64,000 nt of DNA from Megaleporinus macrocephalus (Eukaryota; Chordata; Actinopteri; Characiformes; Anostomidae), in NCBI GenBank assembly GCA_021613375.1, contig CM038725.1, positions 13,695,089-13,759,088 of the forward strand, in the 5' to 3' direction. The position numbers were made by a program, and so were the translations under genes. The notes beneath the pieces were generated by a model that was given only the letters and a program-made list of their open reading frames with translations, did not search any database and had not been told where the DNA came from. Every line of letters starts with the position of its first letter. Within the stretch, counting starts at the first letter, position 1. Shown piece after piece: positions 1-11,946 of the stretch.

Positions 1-94
1 GTGCGAACCATAGAGGAGTTGGTGCAGGGGATCCGCCAGGCATACCAAACCTTCCAAGAAAACATCTCGCTCAGTCTGTGTGCTCCACTGCAAG
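1..94 (+). CDS. Internal coding exon (5' end outside window) of an unidentified helical protein
   Basis: Read from base 1, the frame is open for 31 codons and ends in CAA-G followed by the donor gtaaac, leaving a phase-1 junction. The peptide starts VRTIEELVQGIRQAYQTF and ends SLCAPLQ; it looks alpha-helical and is free of low complexity. The split codon G|AT is completed by the exon at 4359, and the same phase recurs at the next junction, which is the main support for calling three exons of one gene. The true 5' end of this exon lies before the window, so its acceptor cannot be seen. I do not recognise the protein family, and no catalytic motif or membrane segment is visible in this part. 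Confidence 0.72.
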
Positions 95-349
95 GTAAAC
101 ACACCCAATCGTCCAGCAACATGTACATGCGGAATAAGATGTGTCTTATGTGCTCACATAAACTGCACAGTGTATAACTGCATTACATAAAATTCTATTC
201 TAATATGTTGTTTCAGCAAGTAAACAGTATGTGTGCAGATTGTGTTCACTTAGAACACCAAGAAAACAAAGACCATTCAAAAGTTTTGAGGCTGTTTTCA
301 ATAATATATTCCTACTTTAGTTTCAGACACATGTATAAAATGATTTTAA

Positions 350-475
350 CCACAAGACCACCACAGAGCAGGTATTACTTGATTGGTGGATCATTATTAG
401 CACTACAGTGACACTGACATTGACTGTGTTGGTGTGTGTTGTGCTGGTGAGTCACACACAGCAGTGCTTCTAAAG
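350..475 (+). repeat. Partial copy of a dispersed MITE-like repeat (family A)
   Basis: The words AGCAGGTATTACTTG, CAGTGACACTGACAT and GTGTGTTGTGCTGGTGAGT match, with divergence, the copies at 28474-29140 and 36775-37610. Only the central part of the family is present and the copy is old. It lies in the intron and codes for nothing. Confidence 0.6.
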
Positions 476-786
476 TGGTATTGCAAAGTGCACTAATATG
501 TTAACTGGTGTGAATAAAATAGATATTGTGGAAGAGATTTATCATTCACAAGTTTGCACACAATGTAAAGGGAAACAGGCATTTTCAAGTTATGTGCAGT
601 GTATATTTTAGCACATAAACAAAGCTTGAGATGAAAGTGGATATCAGGTCATGTACGTTGGAGTGTGTAATATCCAAGTTGTACATGATGTTACTTCCTG
701 CTTCCACAGCAGAGCGCCTGCTTATTCTCATCTGTAACTGGGACAGAATGGTGGGAAGGTTCTGAGCAAACGCTGTATGTGCATGC

Positions 787-789
<3 letters not shown>

Positions 790-876
<87 letters not shown>
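790..876 (+). repeat. (TG)n microsatellite
   Basis: About 43 uninterrupted TG dinucleotides. The reverse strand yields a spurious poly(His-Thr) reading frame and no gene. Confidence 0.97.
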
Positions 877-877
<1 letters not shown>

Positions 878-1834
878 TGCAGCAGTTGGCGATAGAGGAA
901 GCGAAGTGCTGGTGTAAGTGTTGGTGTGTGTGCGTGTCCAGTGTTTGTGGTTGCTCAGACTGAACCTTGCACCTAAAGACTTGTTTGATTTTCGAGTAGA
1001 GCATGTACAGCATGTTCTCCACTCCATTTCGCTGGCAATCATAACTCCTCATTAAAGCTGAATGCCGGACTTCCTACTTTGCTCCTACACACTGTAGAGG
1101 ACCTATGAGGTCACCGCAGGTTTATTCTTGTTGAGTTTCCAGTTTATTAGACACCGATCTTATATCTGTATTCATTGGCCACTTTGTCAGAATAGATGAA
1201 ATTGGTGAACTTTGTGGGTTTACAGTTACTGACTATAGTCTTTATATTGTATTGTTACACAATATATCAGTACCACCATGAGATGGCTAACATAAACTGT
1301 CCAGTAAGTGATCAGTGACCAGTAAATGTACATAGTTTTAAAGAATTACGGGGATTAAACATAATTCACAGTAGTTTGATGTGAAAAAGTTTCTTACAGT
1401 GGTAGCGATAAGAGGGTAAAATCTAGCAGTTCTATTTCCTGCTAAGGTTCATTACCAAACCTACACGTGTGTTCTGAGGGTTTTTATACACGTTGTAATG
1501 GCAAATGGTAAATCTGGTAAAAAGTTTCTTTTGATTACTGTTTTACTTCACATGAGTACTTGAATGAATCTGATTTTTTAAAATTCAAAATTTCATCTCA
1601 GAACTACCAAAAAACATCTCAAGCATTAGGCAGTTTATCCCAAACTGTTTCTAATAGTTTAATTTTGTATAAATAAATGTGACATATCCTACAGATGTCT
1701 GGTTAGTATCACCACCACTGTAAATAATTCTGCTTTGCTAAGTTTCTCTGGTGGTACATTTAATGTCAGATCACTCTGAATGACATCTGAAAGGACCAAT
1801 ATTGTGGAAAGCTGGGTAACACTTCCTGTGAATG

Positions 1835-2468
1835 CTGTATTCATAATGCTTTCTAGATGCATTTATTAGGTGTTATATGACGTTCATAATACCTTATAAC
1901 AGCAGGCAGAAATGTCTGTAATTACTAGTTGTAATTACATGCATTACACTTCAATGCAACTTCATAATGTCAAAGAACGTTTTAAGATGCAAGAACATTG
2001 GTAGCATGACTGTTGGCATTTGTTAGCTAATTAACAAGCTTTGTAATTCAGGTCACGAAATTCTGAATTTGGCACAGCGACGTTCACATTATATTCACAT
2101 TGTATGCCCTGTATTACCAGTTACGCAATATCACTTCATTTAAAGGCTGTAAAAACATTTATATTGCTCTATGAGGTGTAATGTACTAAGGCTGGGTGAT
2201 ATGGACCAAAAATCATAGCTCTGTATTTGTAGGCTAGATACATGATACATATATTGGTATTTGCTTCGAAGTGGGCTACATGCTCAGTTGTAAGTCAAAG
2301 CCACACATGAGATGTCATAATTACTTAATTTGATTAAAACAGTCTAATCAAAACAAAATGTAGATGAGTTTTGTTCTTGTTTTTTGACTGGGCAGCTGGT
2401 ATTCCATTGTTGCTACAGTGACATAATTAACACCTCATAAATGCATGTGTAGTACATTATGAATACAG
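1835..2468. mobile_element. MITE-like element with about 50-bp inverted ends
   Basis: The left end CTGTATTCATAATG is repeated as the reverse complement at 2455-2468 (CATTATGAATACAG). The similarity continues inward through ATGCATTTATTAGGTGTTA against TAACACCTCATAAATGCAT. The span is about 630 bp with no coding capacity. A stretch from about 2190 (GCTGGGTGATATGG) looks like a further inserted fragment. No clean target-site duplication could be identified, so the superfamily is unknown. Confidence 0.6.
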
Positions 2469-3049
2469 AAGTCATAGATTTTTTATATAACACTGTTTAA
2501 TATGATATGTGAACGAAGGTTGTAGACTAGAGCATCTTTGCCTTAACTTATCATAGTCTTGGACTTGCCAGAATTAGGATTGAGTCTTAAATCGCACCCT
2601 AGTTACCGTTAAGTGTTCTGTTCAGAGTGTTGGCCATTTTGTAGTGTTGTCAGAATTCTCAGTGAACAATTACATTCCCTTATATAGTTCACTATATTCT
2701 TACCCACAGTGAACTGTAAAACTAATGGACAACCGATGTACACTACTTACAGGTTGACGCCCCACAATGCATGGTGGTTTTTTATTTATTTATTTTAAAG
2801 TTTGTCGTCCAAATTCCACTGTTTCCCTCACTGTTCCCCTATAGAGCAGTCTTTGTAGTAAACAGGGAACGAGTTAATGAGTGGACCATTTTAGACACAC
2901 TCAAAGACTAGACTGAGACATTTAAAAAACAGACTAAACCGGACTAGAGTCTGAAACCTTGAGTCTTGAGTACTACAGCCTAATGTCAACATTGCAAAAG
3001 CTTCAAAATGTACCATTCACTCCCCAATCCATAAGATCCATATATAGAA

Positions 3050-3633
3050 ATCAAAACCTGTTTTGATTTTACTCTCTTGAAAACCAGTAAGCGTTTACAG
3101 ATATCTGTAACTCTTTACTTATTGGCATTCCAAACACAACTATCCATCCCCTTCAATATGTACAAAACTCAGCAGCTAGAATACTCACTTGTTCTAAATA
3201 TCAGTTCATATCACCCCAGTTCTGTTACAGTTACACTGGCTCCCTGTCAAGCTTCGGATCCAGTTTAAACTCCTACTGCTAACATATAAATCCCTTCATG
3301 GTTTAGCTCCTGCCTACTTAGCTGAACTCCTGCACGCGTACTGCCCTGTCCGTACTCTTAGGTCCTTTGAAGCAGGTCTGTTCCCAAATTCAGACTGGTC
3401 ACTGTTGGGGGGAGAGCCTTCAGTGTTATGGCCCCCAAACTGTGGAACTCCTTACCACAATCTCTTCGTGACTGTCACTCACTTTCCGCATTTAAAGCTC
3501 AACTAAAACTTACCTCTTTTCTCAGTACTTTTTCTCTGCTGCTCACTGATTTTTCTCCTATATTATGACTATTTTTTTTTTCCCCCTCTCAAAAGCGTCC
3601 TTGGGTATGAGAAAGGCGGTATATAAATTGAAC

Positions 3634-3672
<39 letters not shown>

Positions 3673-3674
3673 TT
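3050..3674 (+). mobile_element. 3'-terminal fragment of a non-LTR retrotransposon (L2/CR1-like)
   Basis: Translated fragments in shifting frames read LQYVQNSAARILT, LHWLPVKLRIQFK and LLLTYKSLHGLAPAYLAELL, the typical C-terminal region downstream of the reverse transcriptase domain in L2/CR1-type LINEs. Several frameshifts and stops show it is dead. It ends with GAGAAAGGCGGTATATAAAT and an (AAT)n tail, as expected for 3'-end-primed insertion. The 5' part, including the catalytic reverse transcriptase core, is missing. Confidence 0.8.
3634..3674 (+). repeat. (AAT)n tail of the LINE fragment
   Basis: About 13 TAA/AAT units directly follow the LINE 3' end, so this is most likely the expanded retrotransposon tail. 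Confidence 0.85.
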
Positions 3675-3799
3675 ATATCTGTCTGTTCAGCCGACGGTCA
3701 TTTAGCTCCACCCGATCTCACTGAATGAGGCCTAATTTTTGAATAAGGCATAATACAGGACACCACACATTTTGATAATGAGGGTGAAATTCCCTTTTA

Positions 3800-3990
3800 A
3801 CAGTTCCTGCAGCACTGCTGTGCTTCATACATTTACAGCAGTACAACACAGAACTCGTACACATAAATGGTCAGGGGTGGTCTGTGGTGGTCCTTTTCCA
3901 TTCATTGACAGGGCAGAAGGGAGCTGATAAACTGTCCAGCAACAGATGGACTACAGTTAGTGATTGTAAACCTTCATAGTGGGTTTCTTA
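3800..3990 (-). repeat. Degenerate copy of dispersed repeat family A
   Basis: Words such as CCTGCAGCACTGCTGTG, GTGGTCTGTGGTGGTCC and AACAGATGGACTACAGT correspond to the copy at 37430-37610. It is a diverged partial copy in the opposite orientation to the one at 350-475. Confidence 0.55.
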
Positions 3991-4290
3991 ATAACCTGAA
4001 ATCCTCTGTAATAAATCTGTGTCCCGGAGGATTGAAATGTAAACGGTGCTAGCGTACAGAGCTATGTTTCTGAAAGTCTCTGGTGTCCATTTTCCAACTT
4101 CAGTAAGCGTCGGTGTGTAATTTCCATTCTGATCGCCTGCTCTTCACATTGAATTGCAAATGCTGCAGCCCCTCTGTGTTTGGAGATGAATTAGCGTGCG
4201 TGTGAACGTCTCAGCCGCTCCGAGCCGCTCCTCTGCACAAATGAAAAAAGACGCGCCTCCAACATCTCCACAGGGCCTTTTTGATGCAGC

Positions 4291-4339
4291 AGCCTCTCTT
4301 TCTCTCTTTCTCTCTCTCTCTTTCTCTCTTTCTCTCTCC
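4291..4339 (+). repeat. (CT/TTTC)n tract forming the polypyrimidine tract of the exon at 4359
   Basis: A CT-rich run lies directly upstream of the ttttgcag acceptor and doubles as its polypyrimidine tract. Low-complexity reading frames on both strands here are not genes. Confidence 0.9.
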
Positions 4340-4358
4340 ATCTTCTTTCTTTTTGCAG

Positions 4359-4493
4359 ATGTCCTTTCATGTTATGAGGATCTGAGGGGCTCGGCTTCGG
4401 AGGCTGCTCTCCGCCGCTTCCTGTCAGCTTTTAAGAGCAGCTCGGTGCAGATGCGCGAGGCAGTGGAGGCCCTCGGCCCTTCAAAGAGTCAAG
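4359..4493 (+). CDS. Internal coding exon, 135 bp, of the same unidentified gene
   Basis: A long pyrimidine tract ends in ttttgcag immediately before this block, and it is closed by AAG|gtagat. The exon length is an exact multiple of three with phase 1 on both sides, so skipping it would keep the frame. The translation begins DVLSCYEDLRGSASEAALRR and ends EAVEALGPSKSQ. It is amphipathic and helix-like, with balanced codon use, unlike the CT-rich repeats on both sides. The neighbouring frames are low-complexity serine/leucine translations of the CT tract and are not coding. Function unknown. Confidence 0.75.
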
Positions 4494-5136
4494 GTAGATC
4501 AATGCCTGTCTCAGACCCTCTCTTTCACGCACTCACTCTGTCCTGTCTCTCTCTCAGACTCTCTCTCTTCCAGTGTTCTGCTTAAAGGCACCGTATCAGC
4601 TCATCGCTAGAGACGTCCTGATCCAATTTTTCGGTTCCAGCCCAGGTTTGTGTCTGCGTTGCGTGTCTGCTGGTACGCTGTCCGAGCCAGTATTTCTATT
4701 TTTGTAGATAATGCAGTCACACATTAGAGCTTGAAGCATTTGTCGGACCTCCATGGGATCTGACCACTCATGTCGGGTGCAGTTGGGTTTTGATGTCATT
4801 TCTCAAATATGTTTCAGGCTCAGATCAAGTTTATCCTGCATTTCTCTGCTGCTGAAGCTTTCCAAGTTTAGTCTTCCTCCCTACTTTATCCTAAACCAGT
4901 TTTCAGTCTGGTATGCCGGAGTTACTCTGTTGCTGACAGAATTTAATATCAAGATCAACAAGGGCCACATTTTTGTGACATTACATATACGGGAAACACA
5001 GTTTAATGCAGAAACACACCCGGCTTACATGTTTTATTGATTTTCTATGTGAAAATAATTTCACACATTCTCTAGAGAAAACAAAGCTGAACATACAGAC
5101 CCTCCATGAATTTGTGATATTGTAATCACAACAGCT

Positions 5137-8100
5137 AAACTGAATTGCTCTGTTCTCATATCTCAAGCTAAGCTGACCACAGCTATGGTGATTTGGTCTG
5201 TTCTCATATCTCAAGCTAAACTGACCACAGCTATGGTGATTTGGTCTGTTCTCATATCTCAAGCTAAGCTGACCACAGCTATGGTGATTTGGTCTTTTCT
5301 TATATCTCAAGCTAAGCTGACCACAGCTATGGTGATTTGCTCTGTTCTTATATCTCAAGCTAAACTGACCACAGCTATGGTGATTTGGTCTGTTCTCATA
5401 TCTCAAGCTAAGCTGACCACAGCTATGGTGATTTGGTTTGTTCCCATATCTCAAGCTAAGCTGACCACAGCTATGGTGATTTGGTCTGTTCTCATATCTC
5501 AAGCTAAGCTGACCACAGCTATGGTGATTTGGTCTTTTCTCATATCTCAAGCTAAGCTGACCACAGCTATGGTGATTTGGTCTTTTCTTATATCTCAAGC
5601 TAAGCTGACCACAGCTATGGTGATTTGCTCTGTTCTTATATCTCAAGCTAAACTGACCACAGCTATGGTGATTTGGTCTGTTCTCATATCTCAAGCTAAG
5701 CTGACCACAGCTATGGTGATTTGGTTTGTTCCCATATCTCAAGCTAAGCTGACCACAGCTATGGTGATTTGGTCTGTTCTCATATCTCAAGCTAAGCTGA
5801 CCACAGCTATGGTGATTTGGTCTTTTCTTATATCTCAGGCTAAGCTGACCACAGCTATGGTGATTTGGTCTGTTCTCATAGCTCAAGCTAAACTGACCAC
5901 AGCAATGGTGATTTGGTCTGTTCTTATATATCAGGCTAAGATGACCACAGCTTTGGTGATTTGGTCTGTTCTCATATCTCAAGCTAAGCTGACCACAGCT
6001 ATGGTGATTTGGTCTGTTCTAATATCTCAAGCTAAGCTGACCACAGCTATGGTGATTTGGTCTGTTCTCATATCTCAGGCTAAACTGACCACAGCTATGG
6101 TGATTTGGTCTGTTCTTATATCTCAAGCTAAGCTGACCACAGCTATGGTGATTTGGTCTGTTCTCATATCTCAAGCTAAGCTGACCACAGCTATGGTGAT
6201 TTGGTCTGTTCTCATATCTCAAGCTAAGCTGACCACAGCTATGGTGATTTGGTCTGTTCTTATATCTCAAGCTAAACTGACTACAGCTATGGTGATTTGG
6301 TCTGTTCTCATATCTCAAGCTAAGCTGACCACAGCTATGGTGATTTGGTCTGTTCTCATATCTCGGGCTAAACTGACCACAGCTATGGTGATTTGGTCTG
6401 TTCTCATATCTCAGGCTAAACTGACCACAGCTATGGTGATTTGGTCTGTTCTCATATCTCAAGCTAAGCTGACCGCAGCTATGGTGATTTGGTCTGTTCT
6501 CATATCTCAGGCTAAACTGACCACAGCTATGGTGATTTGGTCTGTTCTCATATCTCAGGCTAAACTGACCACAGCTATGGTGATTTGGTCTGTTCTTATA
6601 TCTCAGGCTAAGATGACCACAGCTATGGTGATTTGGTCTGTTCTTATATCTCAGGCTAAGCTGACCACAGCTATGGTGATTTGGTCTGTTCTCATATCTC
6701 AGGCTAAGATGACCACAGCTATGGTGATTTGGTCTGTTCTCATATCTCAGGCTAAACTGACCACATCTATGGTGATTTGGTCTGTTCTCATATCTCAAGC
6801 TAAGCTGACCACAGCTATGGTGATTTGGTCTGTTCTCATATCTCGGGCTAAACTGACCACAGCTATGGTGATTTGGTCTGTTCTCATATCTCAGGCTTAA
6901 CTGACCACAGCTATGGAGATTTGGTCTGTTCTTATATCTCGGGCTAAGATGACCACAGCTATGGTGATTTGGTCTGTTCTCATATCTCAGACTTAACTGA
7001 CCACAGCTATGGTGATTTGGTCTGTTCTCATATCTCAGGCTTAACTGACCACAGCTATGGTGATTTGGTCTGTTCTTATATCTCAGGCTAAGCTGACCAC
7101 AGCTATGGTGATTTGGTCTGTTCTCATTTCTCAGGCTAAGATGACCATAGCTATGGTGATTTGGTCTGTTCTTATATCTCAGGCTAAGCTGACCACAGCT
7201 ATGGTGATTTGGTCTGTTCTCATATCTCAGGCTAAGATGACCACAGCTATGGTGATTTGGTCTGTTCTTATATCTCAGGCTAAGCTGACCACAGCTATGG
7301 TGATTTGGTCTGTTCTCATATCTCAGGCTAAGATGACCACAGCTATGGTGATTTGCTCTGTTCTTATATCTCAAGCTAAGCTGACCACAGCTATGGTGAT
7401 TTGCTCTGTTCTTATATCTCAAGCTAAACTGACCACAGCTATGGTGATTTGGTCTGTTCTCATATCTCAAGCTAAGCTGACCACAGCTATGGTGATTTGC
7501 TCTGTTCTTACATCTCAAGCTAAACTGACCACAGCTATGGTGATTTGGTCTGTTCTCATATCTCAAGCTAAACTGACCACAGCTATGGTGATTTGGTCTG
7601 TTCTCATATCTCAGGCTAAACTGACCACATCTATGGTGATTTGGTCTGTTCTTATATCTCAAGCTAAGCTGACCACAGCTATGGTGATTTGGTCTATTCT
7701 CATATCTCAGGCTAAACTGACCACAGCTATGGCGATTTGGTCTGTTCTCATATCTCAGGCTAAACTGACCACAGCTATAGTGATTTGGTCTGTTCTTATA
7801 TCTCAGGCTAAGATGACCACAGCTATAGTGATTTGGTCTGTTCTTATATCTCAGGCTAAGATGACCACAGCTATGGTGATTTGGTCTGTTCTTATATCTC
7901 AGGCTAAGATGACCACAGCTATAGTGATTTGGTCTGTTCTTATATCTCAGGCTAAGATGACCACAGCTATGGTGATTTGCTCTGTTCTCATATCTCAAGC
8001 TAAGCTGACCACAGCTATGGTGATTTGCTCTGTTCTTATATCTCAGGCTAAGATGACCACAGCTATGGTGATTTGCTCTGTTCTTATATCTCAAGCTAAA

Positions 8101-8848
8101 CTGACCACAGCTATGGTGATTTGGTCTGTTCTCATATCTCAAGCTAAACTGACCACAGCTATGGTGATTTGGTCTGTTCTTATATCTCAGGCTAAGCTGA
8201 CCACAGCTATGGTGATTTGGTCTGTTCTCATATCTCAGGCTAAGATGACCACATCTATGGTGATTTGGTCTGTTCTTATATCTCAAGCTAAGCTGACCAC
8301 AGCTATGGTGATTTGGTCTGTTCTCATATCTCAGGCTAAACTGACCACAGCTATGGTGATTTGGTCTGTTCTCATATCTCAGGCTAAACTGACCACAGCT
8401 ATGGTGATTTGGTCTGTTCTTATATCTCAGGCTAAGATGACCACAGCTATGGTGATTTGGTCTGTTCTCATATCTCAAGCTAAGCTGACCACAGCTATGG
8501 TGATTTGGTCTGTTCTCATATCTCAAGCTAAGCTGACCACAGCTATGGTGATTTGGTCTATTCTCATATCTCAGGCTAAACTGACCACAGCTATGGTGAT
8601 TTGGTCTGTTCTCATATCTCAGGCTAAACTGACCACAGCTATAGTGATTTGGTCTGTTCTTATATCTCGGGCTAAGATGACCACAGCTATGGTGATTTGG
8701 TCTGTTCTTATATCTCAGGCTAAGATGACCACAGCTATGGTGATTTGGTCTGTTCTTATATCTCAGGCTAAGATGACCACAGCTATAGTGATTTGGTCTG
8801 TTCTTATATCTCAGGCTAAGCTGACCACAGCTATGGTGATTTGGTCTG
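5137..8848. repeat. 48-bp minisatellite, 77 units plus a partial unit
   Basis: The unit starts ATGGTGATTTGGTCTGTTCT and ends CTGACCACAGCT. Phase marks at 5185, 7057 and 8833 are separated by exact multiples of 48 (39 and 37 units), so there is no net insertion or deletion over 76 consecutive units. Variation is by recurrent base changes (GG/GC before TCTG, CTC/CTT, CAA/CAG, AAG/AAA, CTG/ATG). Because 48 is divisible by 3 and the unit lacks stops in some frames, long reading frames exist on both strands: a 16-residue repeat MVIWSVLISQAKLTTA on plus, and SLRYENRPNHHSCGQL on minus for up to 835 codons. I interpret these as by-products, as there is no start context, splice link or non-repetitive coding flank. 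The first unit (5137-5184) is the most diverged, as expected at an array edge. Confidence 0.97.
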
Positions 8849-9330
8849 TTTTTGTCTGAATATGTACTCGAGCTGTAGCTCGGAGAAGAGGAGTGTATGA
8901 GAGTAGCAGCAGTTCACTAGCTGTAGCTACGTACACACTGCCGGCGTACCGCTTTTCGACGTATTTTTACCTCCACTTTGAATTCGTCCGTGGCTCCAGG
9001 TGAATCATGGGATATCACAGTGTGCAGCGGTCGTGTACATAACAATGGCTGCCGATTCAGTAGAACATCCAGGTACCGTACGCCTACTACTTAATGCTTA
9101 CTGAGTATTCGGACATACTAGCTGCGCTCGCCTATTAATTTACTTACTGAGTAGTAGTCAAGTAGCCGATTTCGGACACACTCTTCGTTTTTTTTAACTA
9201 TGATTGCTAACATGACGGTGAAACGTACTATACATGTATGCACTGCTGCCACTAACAGGTGAAATTTCAACGTACCAATGAGCAACCATTAATGTATTCT
9301 TACGAGTGATGCCAATAAAACTCTTTGGAC
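8849..9330. other. CpG-containing flank of the minisatellite, possibly repeat-derived
   Basis: Sequence after the array changes abruptly to a CpG-richer composition (ACTCGAG, GCCGGCGTACCG, GTCCGTGGCTCC). Parts such as GAATCATGGGATATCAC resemble a common teleost dispersed repeat I cannot name. No reading frame of note. Confidence 0.35.
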
Positions 9331-9959
9331 ACCCCTAGTTTAAAGCAACGCCATGTAAGATTTGTTTGTTAGGTTATAGCATAGCATTTCTGAGTCACAT
9401 GAGAATCTGACTCTGAAAGACTAGTTCGATGTTTAGGTCTCAAAGGCAAAATAGGCAGATAATTCACTTACATCCTTAAACAGACGACTTCCAGCAAGTT
9501 GTGACTGGGTTTTTTTGGGTTTTTTTTGAATACTTGTTAACATACTCGCAACCATTACATTCATCTTCTTGGGGAAGGTGTCTAACCAGCATTACACAAT
9601 GTTCTTCTGCTCGATGCATGCAGTTACATGTTTCCACCAGAGAGGTCTCCAAATACCCAAAACTTAATAGTATATCTTTAACCATGTACCACGTTTGCCT
9701 GAACAAGAGGGCTCTGTTACCGACACAACCGTGATCTGACACGTTTGAATTAATCACCCGCAGCTTTACTCCCCTGTGAATGTTTGTAAATAAAACGTGT
9801 GCATTACCTCAGATAGTGGATGGCTTTCAGCCGTGCAGTGTTTTTATTCTGTGAGATAGCAGTCTCACAGCAACAAGCAAAAATGTAGCGAGCGTTTCAG
9901 AAAGTTTAAGAGGGAGAGCGTGATGGTGGGAGGCTGGCGTAATGGAATGACTCGACACA

Positions 9960-10221
9960 AAATAACACCAGTGTGTGAACGGGTGTGACGTAGTGTGAAC
10001 ATAAACAAGCGGCCAGTGTTGGTGTGTGGCGATTTGAAAGTGTGTGGTGATGTATAATGTGTTTGTGTGGTATGTGTGGGTGTGTGAGTGTGTATAGCTG
10101 TGCTCCAGGTTTGTGTGGTGTGTGTGTTTGGGCACAGCACAGTCTCTGCTCTGGTGTGTGGTTATGTGTGCCTGTGAGAGTGTGTGTGATGTGTGTGTGA
10201 CAGGCATGGCCTGCAGCCCAG

Positions 10222-10261
<40 letters not shown>
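9960..10261 (+). repeat. TG-rich region ending in a pure (TG)n tract
   Basis: Imperfect TGTG-rich sequence runs for about 260 bases and ends in about 19 pure TG units (10223-10261). His/Thr-rich frames on the reverse strand are artefacts of this composition. Confidence 0.9.
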
Positions 10262-10264
<3 letters not shown>

Positions 10265-10786
10265 AGGTTGTAACGGGGCTGGCTGATTAGGCCACGCTCT
10301 GCAGACTGAGTGTTGACATCAGCCTCTTAATAACCACCCCACCACACACACACGCCCCATTACTGCACACTCCAGCATAATAAACGTGACACCCAGGGCA
10401 GTGTGGCACTGATTGGGGCTGCACCTGTCACAAATCTCCCACCTTACACATTCTGAGACACACACAGTCACACTCTGCATGCCAACCTGCCCTTTTATTT
10501 TCCTCTGGTGAACCCAGTGCAGAGACTAAAGCCAGACGTGCAATTGTGCAATTTTAGCCTGAAATTTCAGAAACAAGTCAAATTTAGGTTTAAATAGTCA
10601 TTTTACATGCCATATGAGGGGGGCACCATGCCCAATTACCTGCTTAAACGAGCTGTCGGGTCAAATAGATTGTTGATGTCTAGGAAAGGTACGTGTAGCA
10701 TTTTACAGGCTTCATATTCTTGCTTGTGTTGAATTCTCATATTAACCATTAAAATCATTATATAGAAACATTCACTATACACAATA

Positions 10787-11790
10787 TACACTCACTGAGC
10801 ACTTACATTTGGAACACTGTACTTATACAGGGTGGGGCTTTCCTTTTATTAAAACAGCCAACATTTCTTTGAGATTCTGGTGCATGTTGACATGATTACA
10901 TCTCCTGTTCTACCACAACCCAAAAGTGTTCTATTGGACTGGGAAAGAACTCTGAAGTCATTGCCATGTTCAGACTTTTACTCTGTTATATGGTGCCTTA
11001 TTTTGCAAGAAGTAGCCATCAGAAGATAGTAAATTGTGGTATAAAGAGGTATAAAGAAATGTGGCGTTCAAGCAATGATTTCTTGGTCATAACAGGCCCA
11101 AAGTATGCCAAGAAAACGTTTACACCATTACACCACCTCCGCTAGTCTGGACTGTTGACACAAAGCAGGTTCAATCCATGGATTTATGCTGTTGGCACCA
11201 TATTCTGAACCTGCCATCTGTGTGCCTCAGCAGAAACCCAGATTCATCAGACCAGCCTACATTTTTCCAGTCTTCAACTGTGTTGGTGAGCTTTCTGTTC
11301 TTGGCTGAAAGAAGTGGATCCTGGCCTCTGCTATAGTAGCCCATCCGCTTCAAGGTTCTACGGGTTGTGCACTCCAAGATCTTTTTTTTCTTGCTTACCA
11401 TAGGTGTACAGAGAGGTTAGCTGAGTTACTGTAGCCTTTCTCTCAGCTCAGCTTGGGACCCGTATAGCTATTCTCCATTTACCTCTCTCATCAAAATCGA
11501 GAAGGCATTTCCGTCCACAGAACTGCTGCATATTGGATGTTTTTTTCCTTTTAGAGTAAACTCCAGAGCCTGTTATGATCAACAGTGATCATGTTGTGTG
11601 ATCAGTTATAGAAATACTCAAGCCAGGCTGCCTGCCACCAACAATCGTGCCACAATCAAAATCACATTTTCCCCTATTCTGATGGTCAATGTGAACTTCA
11701 CCTGCAACAGCTGTCCTGCACTTCTGCTGCACAGTAGGTTGATTAAAAACCTGAATCAATCAGTAGGTGTACAGTTATGCGTTAGTTCAG
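10787..11790 (-). mobile_element. Tc1-like DNA transposon remnant
   Basis: The left edge reads CACTCACTGAGCACTTAC, a terminal motif of a common teleost Tc1-type family (from memory). A transposase fragment is on the reverse strand. The right part (CAAGCCAGGCTGCC to GTAGGTGTACAG) resembles the other half of the same family, with its terminus decayed. The size of about 1 kb and the internal gaps show an old, inactive copy. Confidence 0.7.
11171..11401 (-). pseudogene. Tc1-like transposase fragment
   Basis: Reading right to left, the frame gives ECTTRRTLKRMGYYSRG, then LLSAKNRKL and VEDWKNVGWSDESGFLLRH. The WSDES segment carries what would be the first catalytic aspartate of the DD34E core. The segment between LLSAKNRKL and WTVEDW is shortened relative to the family, and both the N-terminal DNA-binding domain and the later D and E residues are absent from this frame. 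It is a broken transposase with no likely activity. Confidence 0.75.
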
Positions 11791-11946
11791 CCTTGCCTTT
11801 AACATTACTCCAATTAGACATGATTTTTAATATCACATCCATAATTGCCAGTTTCGTCTTTTATAATAAAATGTGACCATTATGTCTCAAATTTTCTAGG
11901 TGGTTCTAGAATTCTGGTGGTTGCATGTCTGTTAGAGTCTGTTTAA

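Larger units (their letters stand above)
95..4358 (+). other. Intron between the first two exons in the window
   Basis: The intron is bounded by gtaaac and ttttgcag. It contains part of a dispersed repeat (350-475), a (TG)n tract, a MITE with about 50-bp inverted ends (1835-2468), a LINE 3' fragment and a second partial dispersed repeat (3800-3990). The rest (about 900-1830 and 2470-3050) is AT-rich sequence in which I see no exon or conserved-looking block. Some of it resembles common fish repeat debris. Confidence 0.7.

Noticed and set aside
585..1052. His/Thr-rich frames around 0.6-1.0 kb
   Set aside because: Reverse-strand reading of a (TG)n microsatellite.
6019..8526. 835-codon open frame on the minus strand and 571- and 600-codon frames on plus
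   Set aside because: They are translations of the 48-bp minisatellite. The frames are open only because the unit is a multiple of three without stops. There is no non-repetitive coding flank or splice support.
5137..8848. CRISPR-like regular spacing
   Set aside because: The whole 48-bp unit repeats with no unique spacers, and the host is a vertebrate.
9827..10207. 126-codon minus-strand frame rich in His and Thr
   Set aside because: Composition follows the TG-rich tract. No splice sites or motif.
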